DNA from: QPIN01 sp964399475
Lineage (GTDB): Bacteria > Pseudomonadota > Gammaproteobacteria > Methylococcales > Methylomonadaceae
Assembly: GCA_964399475.1 (NCBI GenBank)
Contig: CAYNRB010000065.1
Span: 1-14,820 of the forward strand
Direction of reading: 5' to 3'
DNA: 14,820 nucleotides
The translations under genes and the position numbers were made by a program. The first letter of the stretch is position 1. Every line of letters starts with the position of its first letter. Under the pieces are notes generated by a model. That model saw only the letters and a list, made by a program, of their open reading frames with translations. It was not told the DNA's origin and searched no databases. This document shows positions 7,036 to 14,692 of the stretch, piece by piece.

Positions 7036-8940
7036 ATGCCAGTAATTACCCTGCCTGATGGATCAAAGCGAGAATTCGAAAATGCTTTAACAGTTATGGA
7101 TGTCGCTCTTTCAATAGGATCTGGGTTGGCAAAAGCAACATTGGCAGGCAAGGTCAATGGAGAAGTGGTTGATGCCAGTAATTTGATAGATCAGGATGTT
7201 GATTTACAAATTATAACTGCCAAGGATGAGGAAGGCATAGAGGTTATTCGTCATTCAACCGCCCATTTATTAGCGCAGGCTGTTAAACAGCTATATCCCG
7301 ATGCACAGGTTACTATCGGGCCGGTGATAGATAATGGTTTTTTTTATGACTTTGCCTATGAGCGGCCTTTCACACCGGATGATCTGAAAGCAATTGAGAA
7401 GAAAATGCAGCAATTGGTTTCAGAAGATTTCAAAATCAGTCGTTCAGTTTTGTCCCGAGACGAAGCCGTTGCTTTTTTTAAAAATATGGGGGAAGCCTAT
7501 AAAGCAGAAATTATTGAATCCATTCCTGCAAATGAAGATTTATCGCTTTATACGCAAGGTGAATTCACTGATTTGTGTCGTGGTCCACATGTTCCTCGTA
7601 CCGGCAAGATAAAAGCATTTAAATTAATGAAGATTGCTGGTGCTTATTGGCGTGGCAATTCTGACAATGAAATGCTACAACGTATTTATGGTACTGCCTG
7701 GGCCGATAAAAAAGCCTTAAAAGCTTATATACACCGTTTAGAAGAAGCAGAAAAAAGAGACCATCGTAAATTGGCTAAGACGCTGGATTTATTTCATACT
7801 CAGGAAGAAGCGCCAGGTATGGTTTTCTGGCATGAAAAAGGCTGGATAATATATCAGCAAATAGAACAATATATTCGTGAAAAACTCCGAGTTAATGGCT
7901 ATGGCGAGGTTAAAACACCTCAGTTAGTTGACCGGACTTTGTGGGAAAAATCAGGGCATTGGGACAAGTTTGGGGAAATGATCTTTACAACCCATTCTGA
8001 ACATCGTGATTATGCTGTTAAACCGATGAATTGTCCTTGCCATGTGCAAATCTATAATCAAGGTTTAAAAAGTTATAGGGATCTACCCCTGCGGATGGCT
8101 GAATTTGGTTCCTGCCATCGGAATGAGCCTTCGGGCACTTTACACGGTTTGATGCGAGTCAGAAATTTTGTGCAAGATGATGCGCATATTTTTTGTACAG
8201 AAAATCAAATTCAAGATGAAGTATCAACATTTATTGATTTGCTTTTTGACGTTTATAAGGACTTTGGATTTGAAGATGTTTTAATCAAATTGTCGACACG
8301 ACCAGAGAATAGAGTCGGTACTGATGAAGACTGGGATAAGGCAGAAAAAGCTTTGGAAATTGCGCTTGATAATAAAAGCATAGAATGGGAACTGCAACCT
8401 GGCGAAGGTGCTTTTTATGGCCCCAAAATTGAATTTTCTTTAAAGGATTGTCTGGAGCGAGTCTGGCAATGTGGCACCATTCAGGTCGATTTTTCCATGC
8501 CGGAACGCCTTGATGCTAGTTATATTGCAGAAGATGGATCCAAAAAAGTACCGGTAATGTTACATAGAGCAATTCTAGGTTCTTTGGAACGTTTTATTGG
8601 AATTTTAATTGAAGAGCATTCCGGAACATTCCCTTTGTGGTTATCTCCGGTACAACTAGTCGTGCTAAATATTGCAGGTCGTCACGCTGAGTATGCAGAG
8701 CAAGTTGGGCTGAAATTAGAAAAACAAGGCTATAGAGTTAAAATAGACTTGAGAAATGAGAAGATCGGCTTTAAAATTCGCGAGCATTCTATGCAACGTG
8801 TGCCGTATCTTCTGATTATTGGTGATAAAGAATTAGAGAGTCAAACCCTTGCGGTACGTTCGCAAAAAGGTGAGGATCTAGGTAGTTTGTCAATGAATGA
8901 TTTAGTTGAACGGCTAAGTGAAGAAGTTACAAACAGATAA
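7036..8940 (+). CDS. thrS: Threonyl-tRNA synthetase
   Basis: This class II synthetase charges tRNA-Thr. At 634 aa it has the complete bacterial layout: TGS domain (about 1-60), editing domain (about 65-225) with H73, H77, C181 and H185, catalytic core (about 245-535) and anticodon-binding domain (about 540-634). The catalytic zinc is held by C333 (MNCPC), H384 (DDAH) and H510 (VMLHRAI), each one position lower than in E. coli. Motif 2 lies around residues 355-380, with FGSCHRNEPSG at 357-367. The start MPVITLPDGS matches the family. There is no clear Shine-Dalgarno ahead of ATG 7036, and the tRNA-Val terminator lies about 20 bases away, so how thrS is transcribed and translated is not obvious. 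It opens the thrS-infC-rpmI-rplT-pheST-ihfA cluster. Confidence 0.97.
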   Translation: MPVITLPDGSKREFENALTVMDVALSIGSGLAKATLAGKVNGEVVDASNLIDQDVDLQIITAKDEEGIEVIRHSTAHLLAQAVKQLYPDAQVTIGPVIDNGFFYDFAYERPFTPDDLKAIEKKMQQLVSEDFKISRSVLSRDEAVAFFKNMGEAYKAEIIESIPANEDLSLYTQGEFTDLCRGPHVPRTGKIKAFKLMKIAGAYWRGNSDNEMLQRIYGTAWADKKALKAYIHRLEEAEKRDHRKLAKTLDLFHTQEEAPGMVFWHEKGWIIYQQIEQYIREKLRVNGYGEVKTPQLVDRTLWEKSGHWDKFGEMIFTTHSEHRDYAVKPMNCPCHVQIYNQGLKSYRDLPLRMAEFGSCHRNEPSGTLHGLMRVRNFVQDDAHIFCTENQIQDEVSTFIDLLFDVYKDFGFEDVLIKLSTRPENRVGTDEDWDKAEKALEIALDNKSIEWELQPGEGAFYGPKIEFSLKDCLERVWQCGTIQVDFSMPERLDASYIAEDGSKKVPVMLHRAILGSLERFIGILIEEHSGTFPLWLSPVQLVVLNIAGRHAEYAEQVGLKLEKQGYRVKIDLRNEKIGFKIREHSMQRVPYLLIIGDKELESQTLAVRSQKGEDLGSLSMNDLVERLSEEVTNR

Positions 8941-9001
8941 TTATTAAGGAATAAAGAAATTTTATTAATGAAGATCAAGGTTACTATTTTATTCCAGAGT
9001 T

Positions 9002-9007
9002 GGAGGA
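9002..9007 (+). promoter_or_regulatory. Strong Shine-Dalgarno that sets the infC start
   Basis: GGAGGA lies six bases before the ATC at 9014, an ideal distance. An in-frame TAA at 9008-9010 excludes any start further upstream, so this site supports initiation at the rare ATC codon. Confidence 0.8.
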
Positions 9008-9013
9008 TAAAGC

Positions 9014-9538
9014 ATCGCTTCTAAAAGAGATACTACACGTTTAAATAATGATATAACGGCAAGACGGGTACGAGTTGTTGCTGCGGATGGTGAAAAAATA
9101 GGTATTATTTCTTTACCAGAAGCAAAACAGCTGGCTTATGAAGCAAATATGGATCTGGTGGAAATTTCACCCAATGCTGATCCACCTGTTTGTAAAATAA
9201 TGGATTATGGCAAATACCAGTTTGAACAAAATAAAAAGCAACAGGCTGCTAAAAAGAAACAAAAGCAGATTCAGCTAAAGGAGATAAAATATAGACCTGG
9301 AACTGAAGAAGGAGACTATCAGGTTAAACTGAGAAGTCTGACTAAATTTCTTGAAGAAGGCAATAAAACCAAAATTACTGTACGTTTTCGAGGCCGAGAA
9401 ATGGCGCATAGAGAAATAGGCATGGAGCTCTTGAAACGCGTGGAAAAAGACTTGGCAGAGTTAGCTGTGGTAGAGCAGTTTCCTAAGTTTGAAGGTCGCC
9501 AGATGGTAATGGTAATGGCGCCAAGAAAGAAAAAGTAA
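9014..9538 (+). CDS. infC: Translation initiation factor IF-3, rare ATC start
   Basis: IF-3 binds the 30S subunit, keeps it apart from 50S and checks the initiation codon and initiator tRNA. The first in-frame ATG (9149) would remove much of the N-terminal domain. Homology continues upstream (DITARRVRVVAADGEKIGI, then LVEISPNADPPVCKIMDYGK) to an ATC at 9014, giving 174 aa against about 180 in E. coli. An in-frame TAA at 9008 and the GGAGGA at 9002-9007 fix this as the start. IF-3 genes are known to use AUU, AUA or AUC starts, which IF-3 itself discriminates against, so the rare codon makes an autogenous feedback loop. The C-terminal domain shows KEIKYRPGTEEGDYQVKL and TVRFRGREMAHREIG. It lies 73 bases after thrS with no terminator between. 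Confidence 0.93.
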   Translation: MASKRDTTRLNNDITARRVRVVAADGEKIGIISLPEAKQLAYEANMDLVEISPNADPPVCKIMDYGKYQFEQNKKQQAAKKKQKQIQLKEIKYRPGTEEGDYQVKLRSLTKFLEEGNKTKITVRFRGREMAHREIGMELLKRVEKDLAELAVVEQFPKFEGRQMVMVMAPRKKK

Positions 9539-9591
9539 AGCGACTGAAAAGCGTTTCTTTTTTACCTTATTTTTAATTTGGTAAATTTTAG

Positions 9592-9676
9592 TGGATTGCT
9601 TTAGATAGTAATATTTGTAGCAATCCAAAATGATTCAGGATTGAATCATTGTATAACATCAGTAGCTATTGATGTT
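9592..9676 (+). promoter_or_regulatory. Three consecutive hairpins in the infC-rpmI leader
   Basis: Three perfect stems follow each other. The first is TGGATTGCT (9592-9600) with AGCAATCCA (9619-9627), 9 bp. The second is AATGATTCA (9629-9637) with TGAATCATT (9642-9650), 9 bp around a GGAT tetraloop. The third is AACATCA (9655-9661) with TGATGTT (9670-9676), 7 bp. None has a T tract, so they are not terminators. In E. coli the same interval carries the RNA structure through which L20 represses rpmI and rplT; this may be the equivalent, but I did not identify a pseudoknot. Confidence 0.55.
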
Positions 9677-9762
9677 CTTAATTAGGTCGGGCCTTGCATT
9701 TTGCCTTACTTGGTTATTATTACAGGGATGTTAATTTCAATTATATAAATCGGAGAAAACAA

Positions 9763-9960
9763 ATGCCAAAAATGAAAACCCATAGTGGTGCTGCCAAACG
9801 GTTTAGAAAAACCGGTAGTGGTGGTTTTAAATGTGCTCAGTCACATCGTCGTCATATTTTGACTAAAAAGACCACAAAAAGAAAAAGACAGTTGCGTAAA
9901 GCGGCGACTATTCATCCTTCTGATGCGCCAATGGTTGCACGTTTGTTACCTTATAGCTAG
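9763..9960 (+). CDS. rpmI: 50S ribosomal protein L35
   Basis: A 65-aa, very basic large-subunit protein with the family start MPKMKTHSGAAKRF and the end ATIHPSDAPMVARLLPY. The start is ATG 9763, seven bases after GGAG (9752-9755). The frame is open 23 codons further upstream to a TTG, but that extension has no ribosome site and is not part of L35. It lies 12 bases before rplT, forming the conserved infC-rpmI-rplT operon. Confidence 0.97.
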   Translation: MPKMKTHSGAAKRFRKTGSGGFKCAQSHRRHILTKKTTKRKRQLRKAATIHPSDAPMVARLLPYS

Positions 9961-9972
9961 AGAGGAAAAATA

Positions 9973-10338
9973 ATGCCTAGAGTAAAACGCGGCGTAACTG
10001 CCAGAGCAAGACACAAGAAGATTTTAAAGCAAGCGAAAGGCTATTACGGTGCACGTAGTAGGGTCTATCGAGTTGCTAAACAAGCGGTAATTAAAGCGGG
10101 TCAATATGCTTACCGCGATCGTAAACAAAGAAAACGTCAATTTAGAGCTTTATGGATAGTCCGTATTAATGCGGCAGCTCGCTTATGTGGAATGTCATAC
10201 AGTCGATTTATCAATGGTCTGTCCAAAGCTAATGTAGTAATTGACCGTAAGGTATTAGCTGATATTGCTGTTCGAGACATAGAAGCATTTGCTGAAATAG
10301 CAAAAATAGCTAAAGCCAATCAAAGCCCACCTTCGTAA
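9973..10338 (+). CDS. rplT: 50S ribosomal protein L20
   Basis: L20 binds 23S rRNA early in 50S assembly and in several bacteria represses its own operon. The 121-aa sequence starts MPRVKRGVTARARHKKILKQ and has the basic N-terminal helix region (about 1-60) followed by the globular RNA-binding domain with RINAAARLCGMSYSRFINGL. It is a few residues longer than the usual 117-119 aa because of its C-terminal tail. A good AGAGAGG ribosome site precedes ATG 9973. It follows rpmI by 12 bases. Confidence 0.97.
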   Translation: MPRVKRGVTARARHKKILKQAKGYYGARSRVYRVAKQAVIKAGQYAYRDRKQRKRQFRALWIVRINAAARLCGMSYSRFINGLSKANVVIDRKVLADIAVRDIEAFAEIAKIAKANQSPPS

Positions 10339-10384
10339 GGCATCTATGTTAAAAGTGAAGTGTCGTTTGGTCACTTTACCCTGC

Positions 10385-10450
10385 CTGTAGAGCGGACTTT
10401 AGTCCGCTATAGTTGTAAAATTATAGTGCGGACTCAAGTCCGCTCTACAG
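10385..10450. repeat. Palindromic repeat pair, copy 3 (rplT/pheS gap)
   Basis: This is the best-preserved copy. Two arms in opposite orientation start and end with CTGTAGAG/CTCTACAG. The left core is GCGGACTTTAGTCCGC (10392-10407) and the right core is GCGGACTCAAGTCCGC (10428-10443). On the opposite strand the right arm matches the left at 22 of 23 positions. Each arm is itself a palindrome, so the DNA or RNA can form either two small hairpins or one long one. It lies 46 bases after the rplT stop. Confidence 0.85.
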
Positions 10451-10472
10451 TAGTATCCTTCACTTTTATAAA
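10444..10472 (+). promoter_or_regulatory. Candidate pheS promoter using the repeat end as -35
   Basis: TCTACA (10444-10449), the terminal bases of the repeat, lies exactly 17 bases before TATAAA (10467-10472). The match to sigma-70 consensus is 4/6 for -35 and 5/6 for -10. Transcription would start about 75 bases before pheS. This is an inference from sequence only. Confidence 0.4.
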
Positions 10473-10554
10473 ACATTTGGAATAAAGAAATTTCTTTTTT
10501 GAAGTTTCTTCTAATCCACTCTTCTTTTAAATTCTACTTATAGTGAGCTGCGCT

Positions 10555-11574
10555 GTGTCGGCTAACCTCGAAGAAATTCTCGCGCAAGGCTTGCAAGCAC
10601 TTGCACAAGTAAAAGACCTAACCCAATTAGATCAAGTCAGAGTTGCCTATCTTGGAAAGAAAGGTGAGTTTACTCTACAAATGAAACAATTAGGTAAGCT
10701 TGATCCTGATCAGAGACGGGCTGTCGGTCAGGTTATTAACAAAGCAAAAGGGGAATTCCAACTGAAATTGGAAGAATCCAGAATAGCAATGCAACAGGCG
10801 GCTCTTGATGCTAGATTAGCCAGTGAATCTGTTGATGTAACCATGCCAGGTAGAGGGCAGACAATCGCCGGACTTCATCCAGTTACTATTACTTTACGCA
10901 GAATATCAAAAATTTTTGCCAGCGTAGGCTTTAAGGTGGTCGAAGGGCCAGAAATAGAAGACGATTATCATAATTTCGAAGCCTTGAATATTCCTGCACA
11001 CCACCCCGCCCGTGCGATGCATGACACATTCTATTTTGATGCGCATACGGTTTTGCGTACGCATACTTCACCTGTACAAATCCGAGCAATGGAAGCTGAG
11101 AAGCCACCGTTAAAAGTCATTGCACCTGGACGCGTTTATCGTTGTGATTCAGATGTAACTCATACACCGATGTTCCACCAGGTAGAAGGCTTTCTAGTGG
11201 ATACAGATGTCAGTTTTGCTGATTTAAAAGGGGTTGTCTACGAATTTCTTAGGGCGTTTTTTGAAAAAGATATTCAAGTGCGTTTCAGGCCTTCTTATTT
11301 TCCTTTTACAGAACCATCAGCAGAAGTTGATATTGAATGCGTGATGTGTGATGGACAAGGTTGTCGGGTTTGTAGTCATACCGGTTGGCTGGAAGTCATG
11401 GGTTGCGGCATGATCCATCCTGAAGTATTCAAATCTGTTGAAATTAATAGCGATCAATTTAATGGATTTGCATTCGGTATGGGAGTTGAGAGATTAGCCA
11501 TGTTACGTTATGGAATAAATGATTTAAGACTATTTTTTGAAAATGATCTTAAATTTTTGGAACAATTTAATTAG
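10555..11574 (+). CDS. pheS: Phenylalanyl-tRNA synthetase alpha subunit
   Basis: PheS is the catalytic subunit of the (alpha-beta)2 enzyme that charges tRNA-Phe. It has the N-terminal coiled-coil tRNA-binding arm (about 1-85), then the class II core with PGRVYRCDSDVTHTPMFHQ (motif 2), RFRPSYFPFTEPSAEVD and GFAFGMGVERLAMLRYG (motif 3). A CxxC-x4-CxxC zinc knuckle (Cys 262, 265, 270, 273) replaces the short loop of the E. coli protein; it is found in many bacterial PheS. The chosen start, GTG 10555, gives 339 aa, which equals the E. coli length plus this insert, and GTGAG lies seven bases upstream. GTG 10543 is in frame and would add four residues (MSCA) but has no ribosome site. pheT follows after 14 bases. 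Confidence 0.93.
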   Translation: MSANLEEILAQGLQALAQVKDLTQLDQVRVAYLGKKGEFTLQMKQLGKLDPDQRRAVGQVINKAKGEFQLKLEESRIAMQQAALDARLASESVDVTMPGRGQTIAGLHPVTITLRRISKIFASVGFKVVEGPEIEDDYHNFEALNIPAHHPARAMHDTFYFDAHTVLRTHTSPVQIRAMEAEKPPLKVIAPGRVYRCDSDVTHTPMFHQVEGFLVDTDVSFADLKGVVYEFLRAFFEKDIQVRFRPSYFPFTEPSAEVDIECVMCDGQGCRVCSHTGWLEVMGCGMIHPEVFKSVEINSDQFNGFAFGMGVERLAMLRYGINDLRLFFENDLKFLEQFN

Positions 11575-11588
11575 GATGGGATTGAATC

Positions 11589-13964
11589 ATGCAAATCAGT
11601 GAAGCTTGGTTAAGAGAGCTGGTCAATCCATCTGTAACAACAGAGGTGCTTGTAGAGCAGCTTACTATGGCTGGGCTGGAAGTTGATTCAGTTGAACCAG
11701 CTGCGGCAGAATTTAGCGGTGTAGTGGTAGGTGAAGTAATTGCTATGGAACAGCATTCTAATGCCGATAAATTAAGAGTTTGTCAGGTATCTGTTGGAGA
11801 ATCAGAGCCACTGCAAATAGTGTGCGGTGCCAGTAATGTAAAAATAGGACTGAAAATACCAACCGCATTAGTTGGAGCTGTTTTACCGAGTGATTTTAAG
11901 ATCAAGAAGTCTAAATTACGCGGTGAATTTTCTCTGGGAATGCTATGTTCCGAAAAAGAATTGGGACTTGCCGCTGATGCGGACGGTTTAATGGAACTAG
12001 CAGCTGATGCGCCAGTAGGCAAAGATATACGGGATTATTTAGCTTTAAATGACAGTATAATAGAGCTGGATTTAACGCCCAATCGAGCCGATTGTTTAAG
12101 TGTTGAAGGTGTTGCACGAGAAATTTCAGTACTGAATAAAATGGATTGGAAGCCTGTTGAGTTTTTGGCGGCTGAAATCACCCATGATTCTATTATTAAT
12201 GTAAATGTTGAAGCAAAAGAAGCTTGTCCACGCTATCTGGGTCGTTTAATTAAAAATGTAAATCCTGATAGTGAAACGCCTCTATGGATGCAAGAACGTT
12301 TAAGGCGGTCAGGAATTCGAAGTCTAGGGCCTTTAGTAGATGTTACTAACTATGTGCTACTGGAATTAGGCCAGCCTCTGCATGCTTTTGATGCGAATAA
12401 ATTATCAGGCTCTATTAACGTTAGAGTTGCTGAGGAAAATGAAGAATTAGCACTGTTGAATGATCAAACCATCAAGTTAAATAGTGATGCGTTGGTTATT
12501 GCTGATGATAAGCAAGCATTGGCTTTAGCGGGTGTTATGGGCGGTGAAAAGACCTCTGTCACCGATCAGACAAAAGACATTTTTCTCGAATGCGCTTTTT
12601 TTACACCGATTACTATTGCCGGTAAAGCACGTCAGTTTGGCTTACATACAGATTCATCTCATCGTTTTGAACGCGGTGTGGATTTTACTTTACAGAAACG
12701 AGCAATTGAACGAGCGACCCAGCTGATGATTCAAATTAGTGGGGGCAATGCTGGGCCAATTTCGGAAGTCACATCAGCAGAGTTTTTACCACAAAGACTG
12801 GCAGTGAAACTCAGGCAACAACGAATTGAAAAAGTTTTAGGTATCAGCTTGGATGATACAGAAATAAAAGCTATTTTTGAACGATTAGGTATGAAAGTTC
12901 AAGAGCAAGAAGGTGGTTGGGAAATAACCCCACCAGGTTGTCGATTCGATATTGAGATAGAAGCAGATTTACTGGAAGAGATTGGCCGTATTTATGGTTA
13001 CAATAATTTGCCTAATAGTAGTTTATTGATGCGCTCTGAATTGGGTAAAGCTGAAGAAGCGATTCTGCCTATTGAACGTGCTGAGGATTTATTGGTTGAT
13101 AGAGGCTACCAAGAAGCAATCACCTACAGTTTTGTTGATGAAATAATTCAAGAAATTATTGCCCCAGATGATGAAATTATCAAATTAAAAAATCCGATTT
13201 CTTCAGAATTGTCAGTTATGCGTACCACATTATGGTGCGGATTACTCAATGCCGCTTTGTATAATACTAAGCGCCAGCAGAGTCGGGTACGTTTGTTTGA
13301 ATCAGGTTTACGTTTTATTGCTAACGATAGTGAAATGATTCAGCAGAAAATGTTGTCTGGGCTAATACTAGGAAATGTAGCGATTGAACAATGGGCTGAA
13401 AAAAATAGAAAAGTTGATTTTTTTGACCTTAAAGGTGATTTAGAAGCATTGTTTCATTTGACTGATTGTCATGTTCAATATTCGACTATAATACACCCAG
13501 CTTTGCATCCGGGGCAATCAGCTGAAATTCTAAATACTGAAGGTGAGCGTGTTGGGATGTTAGGCATGTTGCATCCCAGCATAGAAAAAAAGTTAGGCTT
13601 TGATACACCAGTTTTTATGTTTGAATTAAATCAGGATCTGGTTTTCAAAAAGACAATTCCAGTATTTGAACGACTTTCGAAATTCCCATCAGTACGTAGA
13701 GACCTGGCATTGATAGTAGAAGAAAAAATTAAAGCATCAGAAATAATTCAATGTATACAAAGCAGTAATGAACAACTGATTAAGGACGTTTCTCTGTTTG
13801 ATATTTATCGAGGAACAGGCGTAGAAGAGGGTTTTAAAAGTGTGGCATTGAGTTTAATTCTACAAGATAGCAAACAAACGCTTACAGATACTGAAATTGA
13901 TGCTATATTTAGCAAAGTATTAGAAGATTTAAAAAACAAATTAAATGCAAAACTGAGGGATTAA
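11589..13964 (+). CDS. pheT: Phenylalanyl-tRNA synthetase beta subunit
   Basis: At 791 aa this is the full-length bacterial beta subunit (E. coli 795). Domains in order: an EMAP/OB-type tRNA-binding domain (about 40-150, with HSNADKLRVCQV and GMLCSEKELGL), the B3/B4 editing domain (about 210-375, RSLGPLVDVTNYVLLELGQP and HAFDANKL), the B5 DNA-binding-like domain (about 400-475), a catalytic-like core without synthetase activity (about 480-690) and the C-terminal FDX-ACB anticodon-binding domain (about 698-790, starting FERLSKFPSVRRDLALIV). It binds tRNA-Phe and clears mischarged tyrosine. The ATG at 11589 follows GGATGGGA. ihfA begins 4 bases after its stop, so the two are coupled. Confidence 0.97.
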   Translation: MQISEAWLRELVNPSVTTEVLVEQLTMAGLEVDSVEPAAAEFSGVVVGEVIAMEQHSNADKLRVCQVSVGESEPLQIVCGASNVKIGLKIPTALVGAVLPSDFKIKKSKLRGEFSLGMLCSEKELGLAADADGLMELAADAPVGKDIRDYLALNDSIIELDLTPNRADCLSVEGVAREISVLNKMDWKPVEFLAAEITHDSIINVNVEAKEACPRYLGRLIKNVNPDSETPLWMQERLRRSGIRSLGPLVDVTNYVLLELGQPLHAFDANKLSGSINVRVAEENEELALLNDQTIKLNSDALVIADDKQALALAGVMGGEKTSVTDQTKDIFLECAFFTPITIAGKARQFGLHTDSSHRFERGVDFTLQKRAIERATQLMIQISGGNAGPISEVTSAEFLPQRLAVKLRQQRIEKVLGISLDDTEIKAIFERLGMKVQEQEGGWEITPPGCRFDIEIEADLLEEIGRIYGYNNLPNSSLLMRSELGKAEEAILPIERAEDLLVDRGYQEAITYSFVDEIIQEIIAPDDEIIKLKNPISSELSVMRTTLWCGLLNAALYNTKRQQSRVRLFESGLRFIANDSEMIQQKMLSGLILGNVAIEQWAEKNRKVDFFDLKGDLEALFHLTDCHVQYSTIIHPALHPGQSAEILNTEGERVGMLGMLHPSIEKKLGFDTPVFMFELNQDLVFKKTIPVFERLSKFPSVRRDLALIVEEKIKASEIIQCIQSSNEQLIKDVSLFDIYRGTGVEEGFKSVALSLILQDSKQTLTDTEIDAIFSKVLEDLKNKLNAKLRD

Positions 13965-13968
13965 TTTA

Positions 13969-14262
13969 ATGGCATTAACAAAAGCTGATTTTTCTGAACG
14001 ATTATTTGATGAACTTGGATTAAATAAACGTGAGGCAAAAGAAATTATTGAACTGTTTTTTGAAGAAATCAAGGCTTCTTTAGAGAATGGAGAACAAGTA
14101 AAAATTTCAGGATTTGGTAAGTTTGAATTAAGAGATAAAAGTAGTCGTCCTGGCAGAAACCCAAAAACTGGTGAAGAAATTCCTATTACTGCGCGACGCG
14201 TGGTAACTTTTAGATCAGGTCAGAAACTAAAAGCCAGAGTAGAACAATATGCTGGAGCCTAG
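13969..14262 (+). CDS. ihfA: Integration host factor subunit alpha
   Basis: IHF alpha forms a heterodimer with IHF beta that bends DNA sharply at specific sites in replication, recombination and sigma-54 transcription. The 97-aa protein begins MALTKADFSERLFDELGLNK and closely follows E. coli IhfA. The intercalating proline is P65 in RPGRNPKTGEEIPI on the beta arm. One conserved proline, in the FRPGQKL motif of E. coli, is Ser here (S83). GAGGGA (13955-13960), at the pheT 3' end, lies eight bases before ATG. Its position after pheT, where the homologue HU or IHF beta is not found, supports alpha over the paralogues. Confidence 0.96.
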   Translation: MALTKADFSERLFDELGLNKREAKEIIELFFEEIKASLENGEQVKISGFGKFELRDKSSRPGRNPKTGEEIPITARRVVTFRSGQKLKARVEQYAGA

Positions 14263-14602
14263 TAATAATAATGAATTGCCTCCAATACCGGCAAAAAGAT
14301 ACTTCACAATTGGTGAAGTCAGTGAGTTATGTGGCGTTAAACCCCATGTGCTAAGATATTGGGAACAAGAGTTTACAGACCTGAATCCTGTTAAAAGACG
14401 AGGTAATCGTCGCTATTATCAACGTCATGATGTGCTGATGATTCGCCAGATTCGAGGTTTGCTCTATGAACAAGGCTATACTATCGGTGGTGCTAGAGTT
14501 CATTTGGCTAGTGATGATGCCAAAGAAGATACAACCAGAACCAAGCAACTTGTTCACCAGATGATAGGTGAATTAGAAGATATTTTAGAATTATTGAAAT
14601 AA
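14249..14602 (+). CDS. MerR-family transcriptional regulator
   Basis: A 117-aa protein with a MerR winged helix-turn-helix (about 18-85): YFTIGEVSELCGVKPHVLRYWEQEF, then the wing RRGNRRYYQRHDV. The C-terminal part (about 92-117) is a short acidic/leucine-rich helix suited to dimerisation, with no Cys cluster or effector domain, so there is no sign of metal or drug sensing. It resembles the small MlrA/CarA-like regulators that are often encoded directly after ihfA in gammaproteobacteria, whose targets are mostly unknown. Its ATG lies inside the last codons of ihfA (14-base overlap), which implies translational coupling. It is the last protein gene of the operon. Residues 1-15 are poorly conserved in type, so a slightly later start cannot be excluded. 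Confidence 0.85.
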   Translation: MLEPSNNNELPPIPAKRYFTIGEVSELCGVKPHVLRYWEQEFTDLNPVKRRGNRRYYQRHDVLMIRQIRGLLYEQGYTIGGARVHLASDDAKEDTTRTKQLVHQMIGELEDILELLK

Positions 14603-14692
14603 TATTTTCAAATATAAAGAGTTCTGACTGAACATATTCATGTGATAATTGAATTATTCACGGGATATCATTTAAAATAACCCATCAAATTT

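Noticed and set aside
8948..8995. GGAATAAA and TTTATTCC in the thrS-infC gap
   Set aside because: An 8 bp AT-rich stem over a 32-base interior is expected by chance in such DNA; noted but not called.
9540..9563. Terminator-like AAGCG...GCGTTTCTTTTTT directly after infC
   Set aside because: The arms do not pair beyond about 4 bp, so the T run alone is not enough.
10352..10377. Hairpin AAAGTGA/TCACTTT after rplT
   Set aside because: Only 7 bp, AT-rich, 12-base loop and no T tract; not supportable as a terminator.
10455..10502. Phe-rich reading frame (HFYKTFGIKKFLF) ahead of pheS, like a pheM leader peptide
   Set aside because: No ATG, GTG or TTG start in frame, no Shine-Dalgarno and no terminator hairpin following.
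14641..14660. Hairpin GTGATAAT/ATTATTCAC after the merR gene
   Set aside because: Has a bulge, is AT-rich and lacks a T tract; weak as operon terminator.
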